NCBI RefSeq assembly: GCF_003046295.1
Contig: NZ_PZZN01000002.1
Coordinates: forward strand, 496,001-560,000
Source of the DNA: Sphingomonas aerolata
GTDB lineage: Bacteria; Pseudomonadota; Alphaproteobacteria; Sphingomonadales; Sphingomonadaceae
DNA: 64,000 bases
Direction: 5' to 3'
Shown here: piece after piece, positions 8,693 to 18,295 of the stretch
How the letters are laid out: each line of letters begins with the position of its first letter
Position numbering within the stretch: the stretch's first letter is position 1
The notes under the pieces: generated by a model
Told to the model about the DNA's origin: nothing
Database searches by the model: none
The model's input: only the letters and a program-made list of their open reading frames with translations
Program-made: the position numbers and the translations under genes

Positions 8693-9602
8693 GGAAGGCT
8701 CCGATCATGGCGGCGGCGACCGACAGCGCAATCTCGGACGGCCCGATCGCGCCGATGTCGATCCCGACGGGCGCGTCGATCCGGTCGATATTCTCAGGGG
8801 TCACCCCCGCCGCGGCCAGCCGTTCGCGCCGCGCCGCATGGCTCTTGCGGCTGCCGAGCGCACCGACATAGGCGGCGTCGGTCGCCAGCGCGGCGATCAG
8901 CGCGGGGTCGTCGATCTTGATGTCGTGGCTCAGCGTCACGACCGCGGTCGACGGACCCGGGCGCAGCGCGGCGATCGCCTCGTCGGGCCAGCGATCGTCG
9001 AGCGTGACGCCGGGGAAGCGCTCGTCGGTCAGGAAGCGCGCGCGCGGGTCGATCACCACCGTTGCGATCCCGAGCTCGCGCGCGAGGCCCGCCAGCGCCT
9101 GCGCGATCTGCACCGCGCCGACGATCAGCAGGCGGCGCGGCGGATCATAGCGGTTGACGAACACCTCGCCCGTCTCCGCCGGCCGCGCATCGCTGTGCCC
9201 GGTGGCGAGGTCGGTGGTGACGGTCAGCGCATCACCCTGGTCGCGCGCATCGGCGATCCGGTCGAACAATTCGGGGTCGAAGCCCTCGGCGGACACCGGC
9301 TGGACCATCACCGCGATCTCGCCGCCGCAGGGCAGCCCGACTTCCCACGCCGCGGCATCCGCGACGCCGTAGTTGCGCACCTGGAACGGCGCACCCGCGA
9401 TCACGTCGGCGGCGGTCGCGAGGATGTCGCTCTCGACACAGCCGCCCGAGACGGAGCCCTCGAACCGGCCGTCCTCGTGGACGAGCATGTGACTCCCCTT
9501 GGGGCGCGGCGCGGAGCCCCAGGTCGAGACGACCGTGGCGATCGCCATCCTCTCGCCCTTCCAGGTCTTCGCCGCGGCAATCACGCTATCGTTTTCGGCC
9601 AT
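8679..9602 (-). CDS. XdhC family molybdenum cofactor insertion/sulfuration chaperone
   Basis: XdhC/PaoD-type chaperones bind the molybdenum cofactor, help its sulfuration and hand it to the hydroxylase. The 307-residue protein has the N-terminal XdhC/CoxI segment with GSAPRPKGSHM and SVSGGCVE, and a C-terminal Rossmann domain with VGAVQIAQALAGLA and GALGSRKSHAAR. It lies downstream of the catalytic-subunit paralog at 9649-11853 and overlaps the nucleotidyltransferase gene, consistent with a maturation pair. Confidence 0.88.
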   Translation of the reverse strand: MAENDSVIAAAKTWKGERMAIATVVSTWGSAPRPKGSHMLVHEDGRFEGSVSGGCVESDILATAADVIAGAPFQVRNYGVADAAAWEVGLPCGGEIAVMVQPVSAEGFDPELFDRIADARDQGDALTVTTDLATGHSDARPAETGEVFVNRYDPPRRLLIVGAVQIAQALAGLARELGIATVVIDPRARFLTDERFPGVTLDDRWPDEAIAALRPGPSTAVVTLSHDIKIDDPALIAALATDAAYVGALGSRKSHAARRERLAAAGVTPENIDRIDAPVGIDIGAIGPSEIALSVAAAMIGAFHDRR

Positions 9603-9648
9603 GTCTTCTCTCTCTTCTCGTTCCTCCGCATCGGCGTGGGAACAGACT

Positions 9649-11853
9649 TTATACCGCGGGCAAGCCTTCGAGCAGCTTGTCGAGCGTCACCGGGAAATCA
9701 CGCACCCGCACACCGGTCGCATTGTAGATCGCGTTGGCGACCGCCGCGCCCGCACCCGAAATGCCGAGCTCGCCGACCCCCTTGGCGCCCGCAGGGTTTG
9801 CCGAATCGTCGATCTCCTCGATGAAATAGGCTTCGAGCTGCGGAATGTCGGCGTTCACCGCGACGTGATATTCGCCGAAATCGGGGTTCACGAACGCGCC
9901 GGTACGCGTGTCGACGACCCCCTCCTCAGTCAGCGCATAGGCGATGCCCCAGGCCATGCCGCCGATGATCTGGCTGGTCGCGGTCTTGCGGTTGAGCACG
10001 CGGCCGACGTCGAACACGCCGAGCATCCGCCGCACCCGCACCTCGCCGCTGACCGCGTTGACCGCGACCTCGACGAAATGCGCGCCGTGGCTCGCCTGGC
10101 TGGTGCGCTTGCTCTCCTTGCCCGGCCCGGTCTTGCCCATCGCGACGATCGGCGCCCCGCGCAGCAGGTCGGCGAGCTTGACCTGCCGCCCGCCCGCGCT
10201 GACGCACCCGTCCTTGAGGCTCAGCTCCTCGGGCGCCGCGTTCATCCGCAGCGCGAGCTCGGCCAGGATGTCCTCGCACGCCAGCACCACCGCGGACACC
10301 GCACTGCCGGCGCCGAACGACCCGCCCGACCCCGCGGTCGGCGGGAAGTCGGTATCGCCCAGCCGGACGTCCACATCCGCAACCGGCAGCCCGAGCATCT
10401 CGCCCGCGGCCTGTGCCAGGATCGTGTAGGTGCCGGTGCCGATATCGGTCATGTCGCATTCGACCGCCGCACGACCGTCCGCCTCGAGCCGGACGCGCGC
10501 CTGCGCCTGCACCGTAAAATTGCCGCGCAGGCTGGCCGCCATGCCGATCCCGATCAGCCATCCGCCTTCGCGCACCGACGCCGGCGCGGGGACGGCGGCG
10601 GGCCAGCCGAACCGCTCTGCCCCTTGCGTGTAGCAGTCCAGCATGCGCCGCGTGGAGAAGGGCTTGCCGCTGCCCGGATCGCAGTCGGGCTCGTTGCGGC
10701 GGCGCAGCTCGATCGGGTCGATCCCGAGCTGGACCGCGAGCTCGTCCATCGCGCATTCGACGCCGAACGTGCCGACCGCCTCGCCCGGCGCGCGGACCGC
10801 ACCGCTCGCGGGCAGGTCGACGCGGACGAGGTCGGTCCTGAACCGCCGCGACTCCCCGCGATAGAGCGGGATCGTCCCGAACGGCACGGGTTCGAGGAAC
10901 GGCGCGTCGTCATTCTGCGCGGCGACGCTCTCATGCCCCATGCCCTGGATCACGCCGCGTTCGTCGGCGGCGATGCGGATGCGCTGCGTCGTATGCGAGC
11001 GGTGGTGGACGACATAGGCGGTCTGGCGCCGCGGCAGCGCGATCTTGACCGGGCGGCCGACCGCCTCCGCTGCGATCGCGGCGAGGATCGCCTCGGGGCC
11101 GACGCCGGTCTTGCCGCCAAAGCCGCCGCCGACATAGGGCGCGAGCACGCGGACCTTGTCGGCGTCGATCTTGAGCACCTTGGCGATCGTCTTGCGCGCG
11201 GCGCCGATCACCTGGTTGCTCGATCGCACCGTCAGCCGGTCGCCGTCCCACCAGGCGGTGGTCGCATGCGGCTCGAGCGCGGCGGGGAAATGCACCGGCG
11301 TCGTATAGGTCGCATCGAGCGTCACGGCCGCGTCGCGCATCGCCGCATCAAGGTCGCCCATGTCGACGGGCGGCACGAAGCCGATCGCGGGATCGGTATC
11401 GACCGGCTGCGCTTCGACATCGAACCGGTCCTCGCCCGCTTCGGTCTCGACGCGGACGAGTGCTGCGGCGTCGCGCGCGATCGCCTGGTCCTCGGCGACG
11501 ACCACCGCGACGGGCTGGCCGAGATGGAGGATGACGTCGGTGTCGAACAGCGGCAGCGCGCTGGAATTGGACTCGCCCGCAGGCATGCGCGGATCGCCGT
11601 GGAGCACCGCAATCACGCCGGGCATCGCCTCGGCCGCACGCGCGTCGATGCTGAGGATGCGGCCGCTGCCGACCGGCGTACCGACGATCGCGGCATAGGC
11701 GACCCGCTCGGGCGTGCCCTCATAGGCATAATCGGCAACGCCGGTGACCTTCGCCGGCCCCTCGACCCGATCAATCCCGCGCCCGAGAACCCCCTGCGTC
11801 GCGCGGTCGAGCCCGGCCGGGCGGAACGCGGCGTCCATTACGTGGTCGGTCAT
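9649..11853 (-). CDS. Xanthine dehydrogenase-family molybdopterin-binding subunit (second PaoC-like paralog)
   Basis: This 734-residue protein has the two-domain layout of molybdenum hydroxylase large subunits: an N-terminal Ald_Xan_dh domain starting GVLGRGIDRVEGPAKVTG and the cofactor-binding domain with GGFGGK, ECDMTDIGTGTYT and GSGGSFGAGS. The catalytic glutamate lies in AKGVGELG near the C-terminus. No signal peptide is seen. It is homologous along its length to the neighbour at 12216-14447, but it has no FAD or iron-sulfur partner of its own nearby. It may share those subunits or be a specialised copy. Confidence 0.88.
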   Translation of the reverse strand: MTDHVMDAAFRPAGLDRATQGVLGRGIDRVEGPAKVTGVADYAYEGTPERVAYAAIVGTPVGSGRILSIDARAAEAMPGVIAVLHGDPRMPAGESNSSALPLFDTDVILHLGQPVAVVVAEDQAIARDAAALVRVETEAGEDRFDVEAQPVDTDPAIGFVPPVDMGDLDAAMRDAAVTLDATYTTPVHFPAALEPHATTAWWDGDRLTVRSSNQVIGAARKTIAKVLKIDADKVRVLAPYVGGGFGGKTGVGPEAILAAIAAEAVGRPVKIALPRRQTAYVVHHRSHTTQRIRIAADERGVIQGMGHESVAAQNDDAPFLEPVPFGTIPLYRGESRRFRTDLVRVDLPASGAVRAPGEAVGTFGVECAMDELAVQLGIDPIELRRRNEPDCDPGSGKPFSTRRMLDCYTQGAERFGWPAAVPAPASVREGGWLIGIGMAASLRGNFTVQAQARVRLEADGRAAVECDMTDIGTGTYTILAQAAGEMLGLPVADVDVRLGDTDFPPTAGSGGSFGAGSAVSAVVLACEDILAELALRMNAAPEELSLKDGCVSAGGRQVKLADLLRGAPIVAMGKTGPGKESKRTSQASHGAHFVEVAVNAVSGEVRVRRMLGVFDVGRVLNRKTATSQIIGGMAWGIAYALTEEGVVDTRTGAFVNPDFGEYHVAVNADIPQLEAYFIEEIDDSANPAGAKGVGELGISGAGAAVANAIYNATGVRVRDFPVTLDKLLEGLPAV

Positions 11854-12000
11854 AGGCTCGTCCTCGGGTGTGGAGGGTCTGAGATAGGGGGGGCGGGGGT
11901 GTTTGACGAGGGTGGCGGCGTGGTCTCAACGCCGCCCCAGCGCAGGATGGCGCAGCGCCAGCCGGACCCAAGCGAGGGCTGGTGCCGTCCCCACCACCAC

Positions 12001-12213
12001 CACCCCGGCGAAGGCCGGGGCCCAGTTGGGAAGGCCGTCGTGACGAAGGACGATCCCCTGTCAGGAAAGTCCCCCAACTGGGCCCCGGCCTTCGCCGGGG
12101 TTGTAGTAAGGAGGGTGGCGCCCACCCCCACCTGTTTCCCCGCGAAGGCGGGGATCCAGGGTCACAAGCGACACCGCCCGTGACCCCTGGACCCCCGCTT
12201 TCGCGGAGGAGCA
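12001..12213. repeat. REP-like palindromic repeats between the two PaoC-like genes
   Basis: A family A doublet lies at 12001-12101: CCCCGGCGAAGGCCGGGG followed by CCCAGTTGGG, then about 40 bases, then the inverse. A family B doublet (CCCCGCGAAGGCGGGG plus ATCCAGG and inverse) follows at 12137-12213. These fill the 362-bp gap between the genes; I see nothing else in it. Family A recurs at least seven more times in the window. Confidence 0.85.
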
Positions 12214-12215
12214 GA

Positions 12216-14447
12216 TCAGACCGCCGGCAACTGATCCAGCAGCTTGTCCAACGTAATCGGGAACTCGCGCACCCGGATCCCCGTCGCATTATACACCGCA
12301 TTCGCAACCGCAGCGCCCGCGCCCGAAATCCCCAGCTCGCCAATCCCCTTCGCGTGGATCGGGTTCGCATGGATATCCCGCTCGTCGACGAAGTGGACGT
12401 CCATCTGCGGCACGTCCGCATTGGCCGGCACGTGATATTCGCCGAGATCGTGGTTCACCAGCTTGCCGGTGCGCGTGTCGTGGATCAGATCCTCGGTCAG
12501 CGCGGTGCCGATGCCGAAGGTCATGCCGCCCAGGCACTGCGACCGCGCGGTCTTCGCGTTGAGCACGCGCCCCGCCGCGAACGACCCGAGCATCCGCCGC
12601 ACGCGCGTCTCGCCGGTGATGACGTTGACCGCGACCTCGGCGAAGTGCGCACCGAAGCCTGCCTGCGAGGTTTCCTTCTCCTGCTTGCCCGGCTTGATAT
12701 GCCCGGTCGCCTCGAGGCCCTTGCCGACCAGCTCGCCGATCGGCGTCGAGCGGTTGTCGCCGATCGCCTTGCCGTCCTTCAGCGTCAGGCCGTCCTCGTC
12801 GACGCCCATCGCCTTGGCGATCTTGCCGCGCAGCATCTCGCAGGCGAGATAGACCGCGGTCCCCGACGAGGCCGCACCCCAGGACCCGCCCGAACCCGCC
12901 GCGGGGGGATCATTGGTATCGCCCAGCGACATGGTGATGTTCTCGACGGGGATGCCCAGGATCTCCGACGCGATCTGCGCGAGGATCGTGTAGCTGCCCG
13001 TGCCGATATCGGTCATCGCCGACGACACGGTCGCAGTGCCGTCGGGATGGATCTCGACCTTGGCGGACGATTCCATCATCATGTTGCCGCGCACGGCGGA
13101 CGCGACGCCCATGCCGATCAGCCATTCGCCCTCGCGGCGCGTGCCGGCCTTCTGGCGCTTGTCCCAGCCGAAGCGAACCGCACCCTCGTCGAGCGCGCGC
13201 GTCAGGTTGCGCGACGAATAGGGGACGTCCTTCTCCGGATCGATCCGCGGATCGTTGCGCTTGCGCAGCTCGATCGGATCCATGTCGAGCTTTTCGGCCA
13301 GCTCGTCCATCGCACCCTCCAGCGCCAGCATCCCGACCGCTTCGCCCGGCGCGCGCATCGATCCCGACAGGACGAGGTTCACATTGACCAGCTCATGCGT
13401 GATCAGCCGGTTCTCGCCGCCATAGAGCAGGTGCGTACCGATGCCGGCGGGCTCGAAATAATCCTCGGTCGACTGGTTCGACGCGAGCGTCTCGTGCCCG
13501 ATCGCGGTCAGCTTGCCCTCGGCGTTTGCCGCGAGCCGGACGCGCTGCTCGGTGTTCGAGCGACGCACGGTCGCCTCGAACACCTGCGGGCGCGACATGA
13601 CCGCCTTGACCGGACGGCCGAGCTGCTTGGCGGCGATCGCCGCCGCGACGCTCTCGGGCGCGATGCCGAGCTTCGACCCGAACCCGCCGCCGATATAGCG
13701 CGCGACGATCCGGACCTTCTTTTCCGACAGCCCGAGCGACTTGGCGAGCTGCTGCGCGTCCGACGTCGGCATCTGATAGGCACCGTACAGCGTCAGCGAG
13801 CCGTCCTCTTCCCAAACCGCGGTCGAGGCGTGCGGCTCCATCGCCGCCGAATTCTGGCTCGGCGTGACATAGGTCGAATCGACCGTCACCGCCGCATCGG
13901 CCATCGCCGTGTCGACATCGCCCTGCTTGAAATGCGCAGGCGCAGCGTCGTCGGGGGGTGTCCGCGTCTCGTCGCGGTGCGCGGCGAAGTCATACTGGCC
14001 CTCCGCCTCGTCATAGACGATCGGCAGGCGGGCCGCCGCGTCGCGCGCGACCTCGAAGCTCTCGGCGAGCACGATCGCGACGATCTGGCCGAAGAACGCG
14101 ATGTCCTTGACGCCCTGTGTCGGTGCATCGGTCGCGCCGCCCTGGGCGGACACGCGGATGAACTGGTCGAAGTCGGTGACGACGTCGAGCACGCCGGGGA
14201 TGCTCTTCACCGCGTCGACGTCGATCGACACGACCTTGCCCGCGGAGATCTTGGTGCCGACGAGCACGCCGTAGGCCATGTCGTCGAACTGATATTCCGC
14301 GGCATAGGTCGCGGTGCCGCTGACCTTCAGCGGACCGTCGATGCGGTCGAGCGGCTTGCCGATGACGCCCTGAACGCCGCTGTCCAGAAGACTGTCCGGA
14401 TGCGGTTTGTCCATCGTCAGGCTGTTGGTGGTTCCAAAACCGAACAT
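12216..14447 (-). CDS. PaoC-like molybdopterin-binding catalytic subunit of aldehyde oxidoreductase
   Basis: The catalytic subunit of a three-component molybdenum hydroxylase, 743 residues from the ATG at 14447; upstream in-frame starts would run into the FAD-subunit gene. It has GGFGSKLG, SSAMTDIGTGSYT, GSGGSWGAAS and the catalytic Glu in AKGIGELG. Size, gene order and the four-Cys FAD subunit fit PaoABC of E. coli, which oxidises aromatic aldehydes, but the substrate here is not known. The next gene upstream ends two bases before this ATG. Confidence 0.88.
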   Translation of the reverse strand: MFGFGTTNSLTMDKPHPDSLLDSGVQGVIGKPLDRIDGPLKVSGTATYAAEYQFDDMAYGVLVGTKISAGKVVSIDVDAVKSIPGVLDVVTDFDQFIRVSAQGGATDAPTQGVKDIAFFGQIVAIVLAESFEVARDAAARLPIVYDEAEGQYDFAAHRDETRTPPDDAAPAHFKQGDVDTAMADAAVTVDSTYVTPSQNSAAMEPHASTAVWEEDGSLTLYGAYQMPTSDAQQLAKSLGLSEKKVRIVARYIGGGFGSKLGIAPESVAAAIAAKQLGRPVKAVMSRPQVFEATVRRSNTEQRVRLAANAEGKLTAIGHETLASNQSTEDYFEPAGIGTHLLYGGENRLITHELVNVNLVLSGSMRAPGEAVGMLALEGAMDELAEKLDMDPIELRKRNDPRIDPEKDVPYSSRNLTRALDEGAVRFGWDKRQKAGTRREGEWLIGMGVASAVRGNMMMESSAKVEIHPDGTATVSSAMTDIGTGSYTILAQIASEILGIPVENITMSLGDTNDPPAAGSGGSWGAASSGTAVYLACEMLRGKIAKAMGVDEDGLTLKDGKAIGDNRSTPIGELVGKGLEATGHIKPGKQEKETSQAGFGAHFAEVAVNVITGETRVRRMLGSFAAGRVLNAKTARSQCLGGMTFGIGTALTEDLIHDTRTGKLVNHDLGEYHVPANADVPQMDVHFVDERDIHANPIHAKGIGELGISGAGAAVANAVYNATGIRVREFPITLDKLLDQLPAV

Positions 14448-14449
14448 GA

Positions 14450-15430
14450 TTATGCTCCCGTTACGGTGCGCAGCGTCGCGATAAGCGTGCGACGCGCGAG
14501 GGGGATCTTGAAGTCGTTCGAGCCATAGCCCTTGGCATCGGCGAGCAGCGCGGTCGCCGCGGCCTCGAAGGCCTCGTCCGACGGCGCCTTGCCGACCAGC
14601 GCGGCCTCGACCGCCGGATTGCGCCACGGCATCGGCCCGAGCCCGCCGAACGCGAGCGAGGCCGACGCGATCACGCCGTCCTGCACATCGACCACGGCCG
14701 CGACCGAGACGAGCGCGAAGGCGTAGGACGCACGGTCACGGACCTTGCGATAGGCCTGCTTGCCCTTGGGCGGTGCCGGCAGCTCGATATGCGTGATCAG
14801 CTCACCCGTCTCGAGCACGGTCTCGATCTCTGGCGTCGATCCCGGCAGGCGGTAGAATTCGTGCACCGAGATGCGCCGACGATCGCCGTCCGCCTTCAAG
14901 GTCACGATCGTCGCGTCGAGCGCCCGCATCGCCACTGCCATGTCGCTCGGATGCGTCGCGATGCACTGCTCGCTGGTGCCGAGCACTGCGAGGATGCGGT
15001 TGAAGCCGCCGATCGCCGAACAGCCGCTGCCGGGCTCGCGCTTGTTGCACGCGGCGGCGGTGTCGTAGAAATAATAGCAGCGCGTCCGCTGGAGCATGTT
15101 GCCCCCGGTCGACGCCTTGTTGCGCAGCTGGCCCGATGCACCCGCGAGCAGGGCGCGGCTCAGCACCTCGTACTTGGCGACGACGCGGCGGTCGGCGGCG
15201 AGGTCGCTGTTCGGCACCAGCGCACCGATCGTCAGCCCGCCATCCTCGCGCTCCTCGATCTTCGCGAGATCGAGGCGGCTGATGTCGACGAGCGTGTCGG
15301 GCGTCTCGACCTGCAGCTTCATCAGGTCGAGCAGGTTGGTCCCGCCCGCGATGAACCGCGCGCCGGTCGTCCCGGCATCCCGGACCGCGGCCTCGGGGGT
15401 CGCGGGTTTCTCATAGGTGAAGGTCTTCAT
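14450..15430 (-). CDS. PaoB-like FAD-binding subunit with extra Fe-S cluster ligands
   Basis: The 326-residue middle subunit carries FAD between the 2Fe-2S subunit and the molybdenum subunit. The FAD motifs AGGTNLLDLMK (about residues 28-38) and STGGNMLQRTRC are clear. Cysteines at about 118, 128, 137 and 156 match the four-Cys set that binds an additional [4Fe-4S] cluster in PaoB and 4-hydroxybenzoyl-CoA reductase relatives. The ATG at 15430 overlaps the stop of the 2Fe-2S gene (ATGA); the longer reading frame upstream is shadow. Confidence 0.9.
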   Translation of the reverse strand: MKTFTYEKPATPEAAVRDAGTTGARFIAGGTNLLDLMKLQVETPDTLVDISRLDLAKIEEREDGGLTIGALVPNSDLAADRRVVAKYEVLSRALLAGASGQLRNKASTGGNMLQRTRCYYFYDTAAACNKREPGSGCSAIGGFNRILAVLGTSEQCIATHPSDMAVAMRALDATIVTLKADGDRRRISVHEFYRLPGSTPEIETVLETGELITHIELPAPPKGKQAYRKVRDRASYAFALVSVAAVVDVQDGVIASASLAFGGLGPMPWRNPAVEAALVGKAPSDEAFEAAATALLADAKGYGSNDFKIPLARRTLIATLRTVTGA

Positions 15431-15990
15431 GCCACCATCTCCCCGCGCGCATCGGCGTCCATCGCCGCGTCCTTCTCGTCCGCGGACCGGCCCTTGGGCG
15501 CGGTGTCGCCGACTTCGCGGATCGCATCGACGATGTTCGGATAGGCGGCGCAACGGCACAGATTGCCGCTCATCCGCTCCGAAATCTCGGCATCGTCGAA
15601 CTTGGGATCGGTCAGGTCGCCCGATGCGTGGCTGGCCCAGCCCTTCTTGACCTCGTCGAGCATCCCGACCGCCGAACAGATCTGGCCAGGCGTGCAATAG
15701 CCGCACTGATAGCCGTCATGCCGGACGAACGCATCCTGCAGCGCGTGGAGGTTGCCCGGCTGGCCGAGCCCCTCGATCGTCGTGATCTCGTCGTCCTGGT
15801 GCATGACCGCGAGCGTCAGGCAGGAATTGACGCGGCGGCCGTTGATCAGGACGGTGCACGCGCCGCACTGGCCGTGGTCGCAGCCCTTTTTCGAGCCGGT
15901 GAGGCCGAGATGCTCGCGGCACAGGTCGAGCACCGAGGTGCGGATATCGGGCTCGGCGTCATATGATTGACCATTGATCGTGAAATGCAT
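15427..15990 (-). CDS. PaoA-like 2Fe-2S iron-sulfur subunit
   Basis: The electron-transfer subunit of the molybdenum hydroxylase, 187 residues. The plant-ferredoxin-type cluster is bound by Cys at about 37, 42, 45 and 57; the second cluster by Cys at about 96, 99, 145 and 147 (CGYC and CRC). Unlike E. coli PaoA it starts directly with MHFTINGQSYDAE and has no twin-arginine signal, so the complex should stay in the cytoplasm. A region of about 20 residues between the CGYC helix and CRC is rich in acidic residues. First gene of the operon. Confidence 0.92.
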   Translation of the reverse strand: MHFTINGQSYDAEPDIRTSVLDLCREHLGLTGSKKGCDHGQCGACTVLINGRRVNSCLTLAVMHQDDEITTIEGLGQPGNLHALQDAFVRHDGYQCGYCTPGQICSAVGMLDEVKKGWASHASGDLTDPKFDDAEISERMSGNLCRCAAYPNIVDAIREVGDTAPKGRSADEKDAAMDADARGEMVA

Positions 15991-16035
15991 GGGGTCGCCC
16001 CTTCTGGAACCGGGAATTATGAGGACTCAACGCCG

Positions 16036-17124
16036 ATGCGCCGAATGGTTTCCTATTGCGATTGGCTCTCACGGATCGCCGCTCTGGTACTTGGCGTCGC
16101 CGGCGGGCAATCTGTTGCGATGACACCGAAAAATCCTCCCTCGACGCCCCCGATCGTGATCGCGCACCGCGGTGCGAGCGGGCTCCGGCCCGAACATACG
16201 CTCGCCGCCTACGACCTCGCGATCGATCAGGGCGCGGACTTCATCGAGCCCGACCTCGTCCCGACGAAAGACGACGTGCTCGTCGCGCGGCACGAAAACG
16301 CGATCGCCGACACGACCGACGTCGCCGACCATCCCGAATTCGCCAGCCGCCGCACGACCAAGACGATCGACGGGCACAGCCTCACCGGCTGGTTCGTCGA
16401 GGATTTCACGCTCGCCGAACTGAAGACGCTGCGCGCGAAGGAGCGGCTGCCGAAACTCCGCCTCGCCAACACCGCCTATGACGGGCAATTCCAGATCCCG
16501 ACGCTCGCCGAGATCATCGCGCTCGCCAAGCGGCGCTCCGCCGAGACGGGCCGCACGATCGGCATCTATCCCGAGACCAAGCACCCGACCTATTTCGCCG
16601 GCATCGGCCACCCGACCGACCTGCTGCTGGTCGCGCAGCTCAAGGCGGCAGGCTGGGATTCGGCGACGGCACCGGTCTTCATCCAGTCGTTCGAGGTGAA
16701 GAACCTCCAGCGGCTCCACGCGGTGACGCGGGTGCGGCTGATCCAGCTGATCGACGGCGAGGGCGGCCCAGCCGACGGTGCGCAGCCCAGCTATGCCGCG
16801 ATGATCACGCCCGCGGGCCTGAAGGCGGTGGCGGGCTATGCGTATGGCATCGGCCCGAACAAGGGCATGCTGTGGGCGGGCATGACGCCGTCGCCGCTCG
16901 TCGCCGACGCGCATGCGGCGGGTCTGCGCGTCCATCCCTGGACCTACCGCGCGGAGAACATGTTCGTCCCCGACCGCTTCCGCCGCGGCACCGACCCCGC
17001 CGCGCACGCCGATCTCGCCGCCGAGATCGACGCCGGGCTCGCGCAAGGTATCGACGGATTCTTCACCGATTTTCCGCTATACGGGGCGCAGGCGCGCGAT
17101 CGGCTGCGCGCGGGAGTGAAGTAG
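16036..17124 (+). CDS. Glycerophosphodiester phosphodiesterase, secreted
   Basis: Hydrolyses glycerophosphodiesters to glycerol-3-phosphate and alcohols. The 362-residue product has an N-terminal membrane/signal segment (LSRIAALVLGVAGG) and the GDPD core: IAHRGASGLRPEHT, the acidic EPDLVPTKDDVLV, and IYPETKHP. Length with an insert after the first motif fits the longer GlpQ type. I chose 16036 because GAGGA lies ten bases upstream and the signal then begins at the N-terminus. The next gene starts on the base after its stop. Confidence 0.87.
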   Translation: MRRMVSYCDWLSRIAALVLGVAGGQSVAMTPKNPPSTPPIVIAHRGASGLRPEHTLAAYDLAIDQGADFIEPDLVPTKDDVLVARHENAIADTTDVADHPEFASRRTTKTIDGHSLTGWFVEDFTLAELKTLRAKERLPKLRLANTAYDGQFQIPTLAEIIALAKRRSAETGRTIGIYPETKHPTYFAGIGHPTDLLLVAQLKAAGWDSATAPVFIQSFEVKNLQRLHAVTRVRLIQLIDGEGGPADGAQPSYAAMITPAGLKAVAGYAYGIGPNKGMLWAGMTPSPLVADAHAAGLRVHPWTYRAENMFVPDRFRRGTDPAAHADLAAEIDAGLAQGIDGFFTDFPLYGAQARDRLRAGVK

Positions 17125-17403
17125 ATGCGTAAGGTTCTTCCCGTTCTGGCGATCCTGCCCCTGATGACCGCGGGCTGCATCAGCACCGCGACGTCGATCG
17201 TGAAGGCGCCGTTCCAGGTCGCGGGCAAGGCGGTCGACTGGACGACCACCAGCCAGGAGGAATCGGACCGCAATTACGGCCGCAAGATGCGCAAGCAGGA
17301 GGCCGAGGAGGGCAAGCAGCGCAAGGAACTCGCCAAACGCTGCAGGAAGGACCCCCGGCGCGGCGAATGCGGGCAATATCAGGGGTACCGCGCGGGGGAG
17401 TGA
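17125..17403 (+). CDS. Small predicted lipoprotein of unknown function
   Basis: A 92-residue protein with a lipoprotein signal (LPLMTAGC), a short hydrophobic link and a basic, Glu/Lys-rich tail with two Cys near the end. It starts immediately after the GDPD stop, so the two are almost certainly co-transcribed. I do not recognise a domain. A charged helix anchored to the outer membrane is what can be seen. Confidence 0.75.
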   Translation: MRKVLPVLAILPLMTAGCISTATSIVKAPFQVAGKAVDWTTTSQEESDRNYGRKMRKQEAEEGKQRKELAKRCRKDPRRGECGQYQGYRAGE

Positions 17404-17414
17404 CAGCAAAAAAA

Positions 17415-17606
17415 ACACCACCCCGGCGAAGGCCGGGGCCCAGTCGGGAAACGGAAGTAACCTCGCGCTGCCCTCAGTCACCAACGTCCCCCAACTGGGC
17501 CCCGGCCTTCGCCGGTGTGGTAAGGAGAAATCGCTCCTGCAATCCTGTTCTCCCGCGAAGGCGGGAGCCCAGTCTGGGTCCCCGCCTTCGCGGGGACACA
17601 AGGGGG
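17415..17606. repeat. Family A and family B palindromic repeats
   Basis: A family A doublet (17419-17520, with inner arms CCCAGTCGGG and CCCAACTGGG) and a family B doublet (17548-17606) fill the gap between convergent genes. They may act as transcription terminators. Nothing else is visible here. Confidence 0.8.
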
Positions 17607-17613
17607 CAACCCT

Positions 17614-18279
17614 TCAAAACCACCACATCACCGTAGCCGGAAACGGCGTCCACCACCCGACCCGCACGCCCGCAAACCGCAGCGCATCCCCCGTCCACGC
17701 ATTGCACGTCGCCACCCCGCTATAATGCCCCCGCGCATCGTAGAACGCGTCATAACCGGCATAGCCCGGATAGGCCCGCCCTCCCGGCCGGATCGTCGCC
17801 GCGATATACCCCGCCAGCCGCCGATACTCCCCCTCGCTCAGCATCACCGCGCGCACGTCGCCACCGGCCACCGGCGCGGCGAGATGCTCGACGTGCAGCA
17901 GCACCGCGTCGCTGCCGGTCGCCGACGCCACCACGGTCCGCAGCTTCACGTCCGCCCAGGTCGGCGTCTCCAGGAAGAACGCCTTCTCCCCCCAGCCGAT
18001 CGCGAGGTGATCGAACGCGGCATAACGCGGGTCGCGCAGGTCGCCGGGCCGGGCAAACCCGCGCCAGTCCACCCCGGCCGCGACCTTCGGGACGATGATC
18101 CCGGTATGCACCCCGTTGCTCTCGACGAAGATGCGGATGCCGCGCGGGGGAGGGCGCCAGTCGCGGTTGGTCGGGATTGCCCCGCCGACCAGCCCCGCCA
18201 CCGCATAGCCCGCAGCCAGTGCGAGAACGACTGCAAGGATCCTTAACGACCAATGAATCCAGCGCGTTTCCGTTGTCAT
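17614..18279 (-). CDS. DUF2459 / TIGR02117 family protein
   Basis: A 221-residue protein with one N-terminal membrane segment (LRILAVVLALAAGYAVAGL) and a periplasmic DUF2459 domain containing FVESNGVHTGIIVP, HLAIGWGEKAFFLETPTW and a C-terminal CNAWTGDALRFAGV. The conserved Asn-x-x-His, Gly-Trp-Gly and Cys-Asn residues suggest a cysteine-hydrolase-like fold, but no function is established. It is divergent from phhA with only 16 bp between the start codons. Confidence 0.8.
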   Translation of the reverse strand: MTTETRWIHWSLRILAVVLALAAGYAVAGLVGGAIPTNRDWRPPPRGIRIFVESNGVHTGIIVPKVAAGVDWRGFARPGDLRDPRYAAFDHLAIGWGEKAFFLETPTWADVKLRTVVASATGSDAVLLHVEHLAAPVAGGDVRAVMLSEGEYRRLAGYIAATIRPGGRAYPGYAGYDAFYDARGHYSGVATCNAWTGDALRFAGVRVGWWTPFPATVMWWF

Positions 18280-18295
18280 TCGGTCATGCTAGACG

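Noticed and set aside
9499..12183. Very long plus-strand open frame (894 codons) opposite the molybdenum subunit gene
   Set aside because: Its translation is Arg/Asp/His-rich with no domain and is the antisense shadow expected in high-GC DNA; the minus-strand gene has full family motifs.
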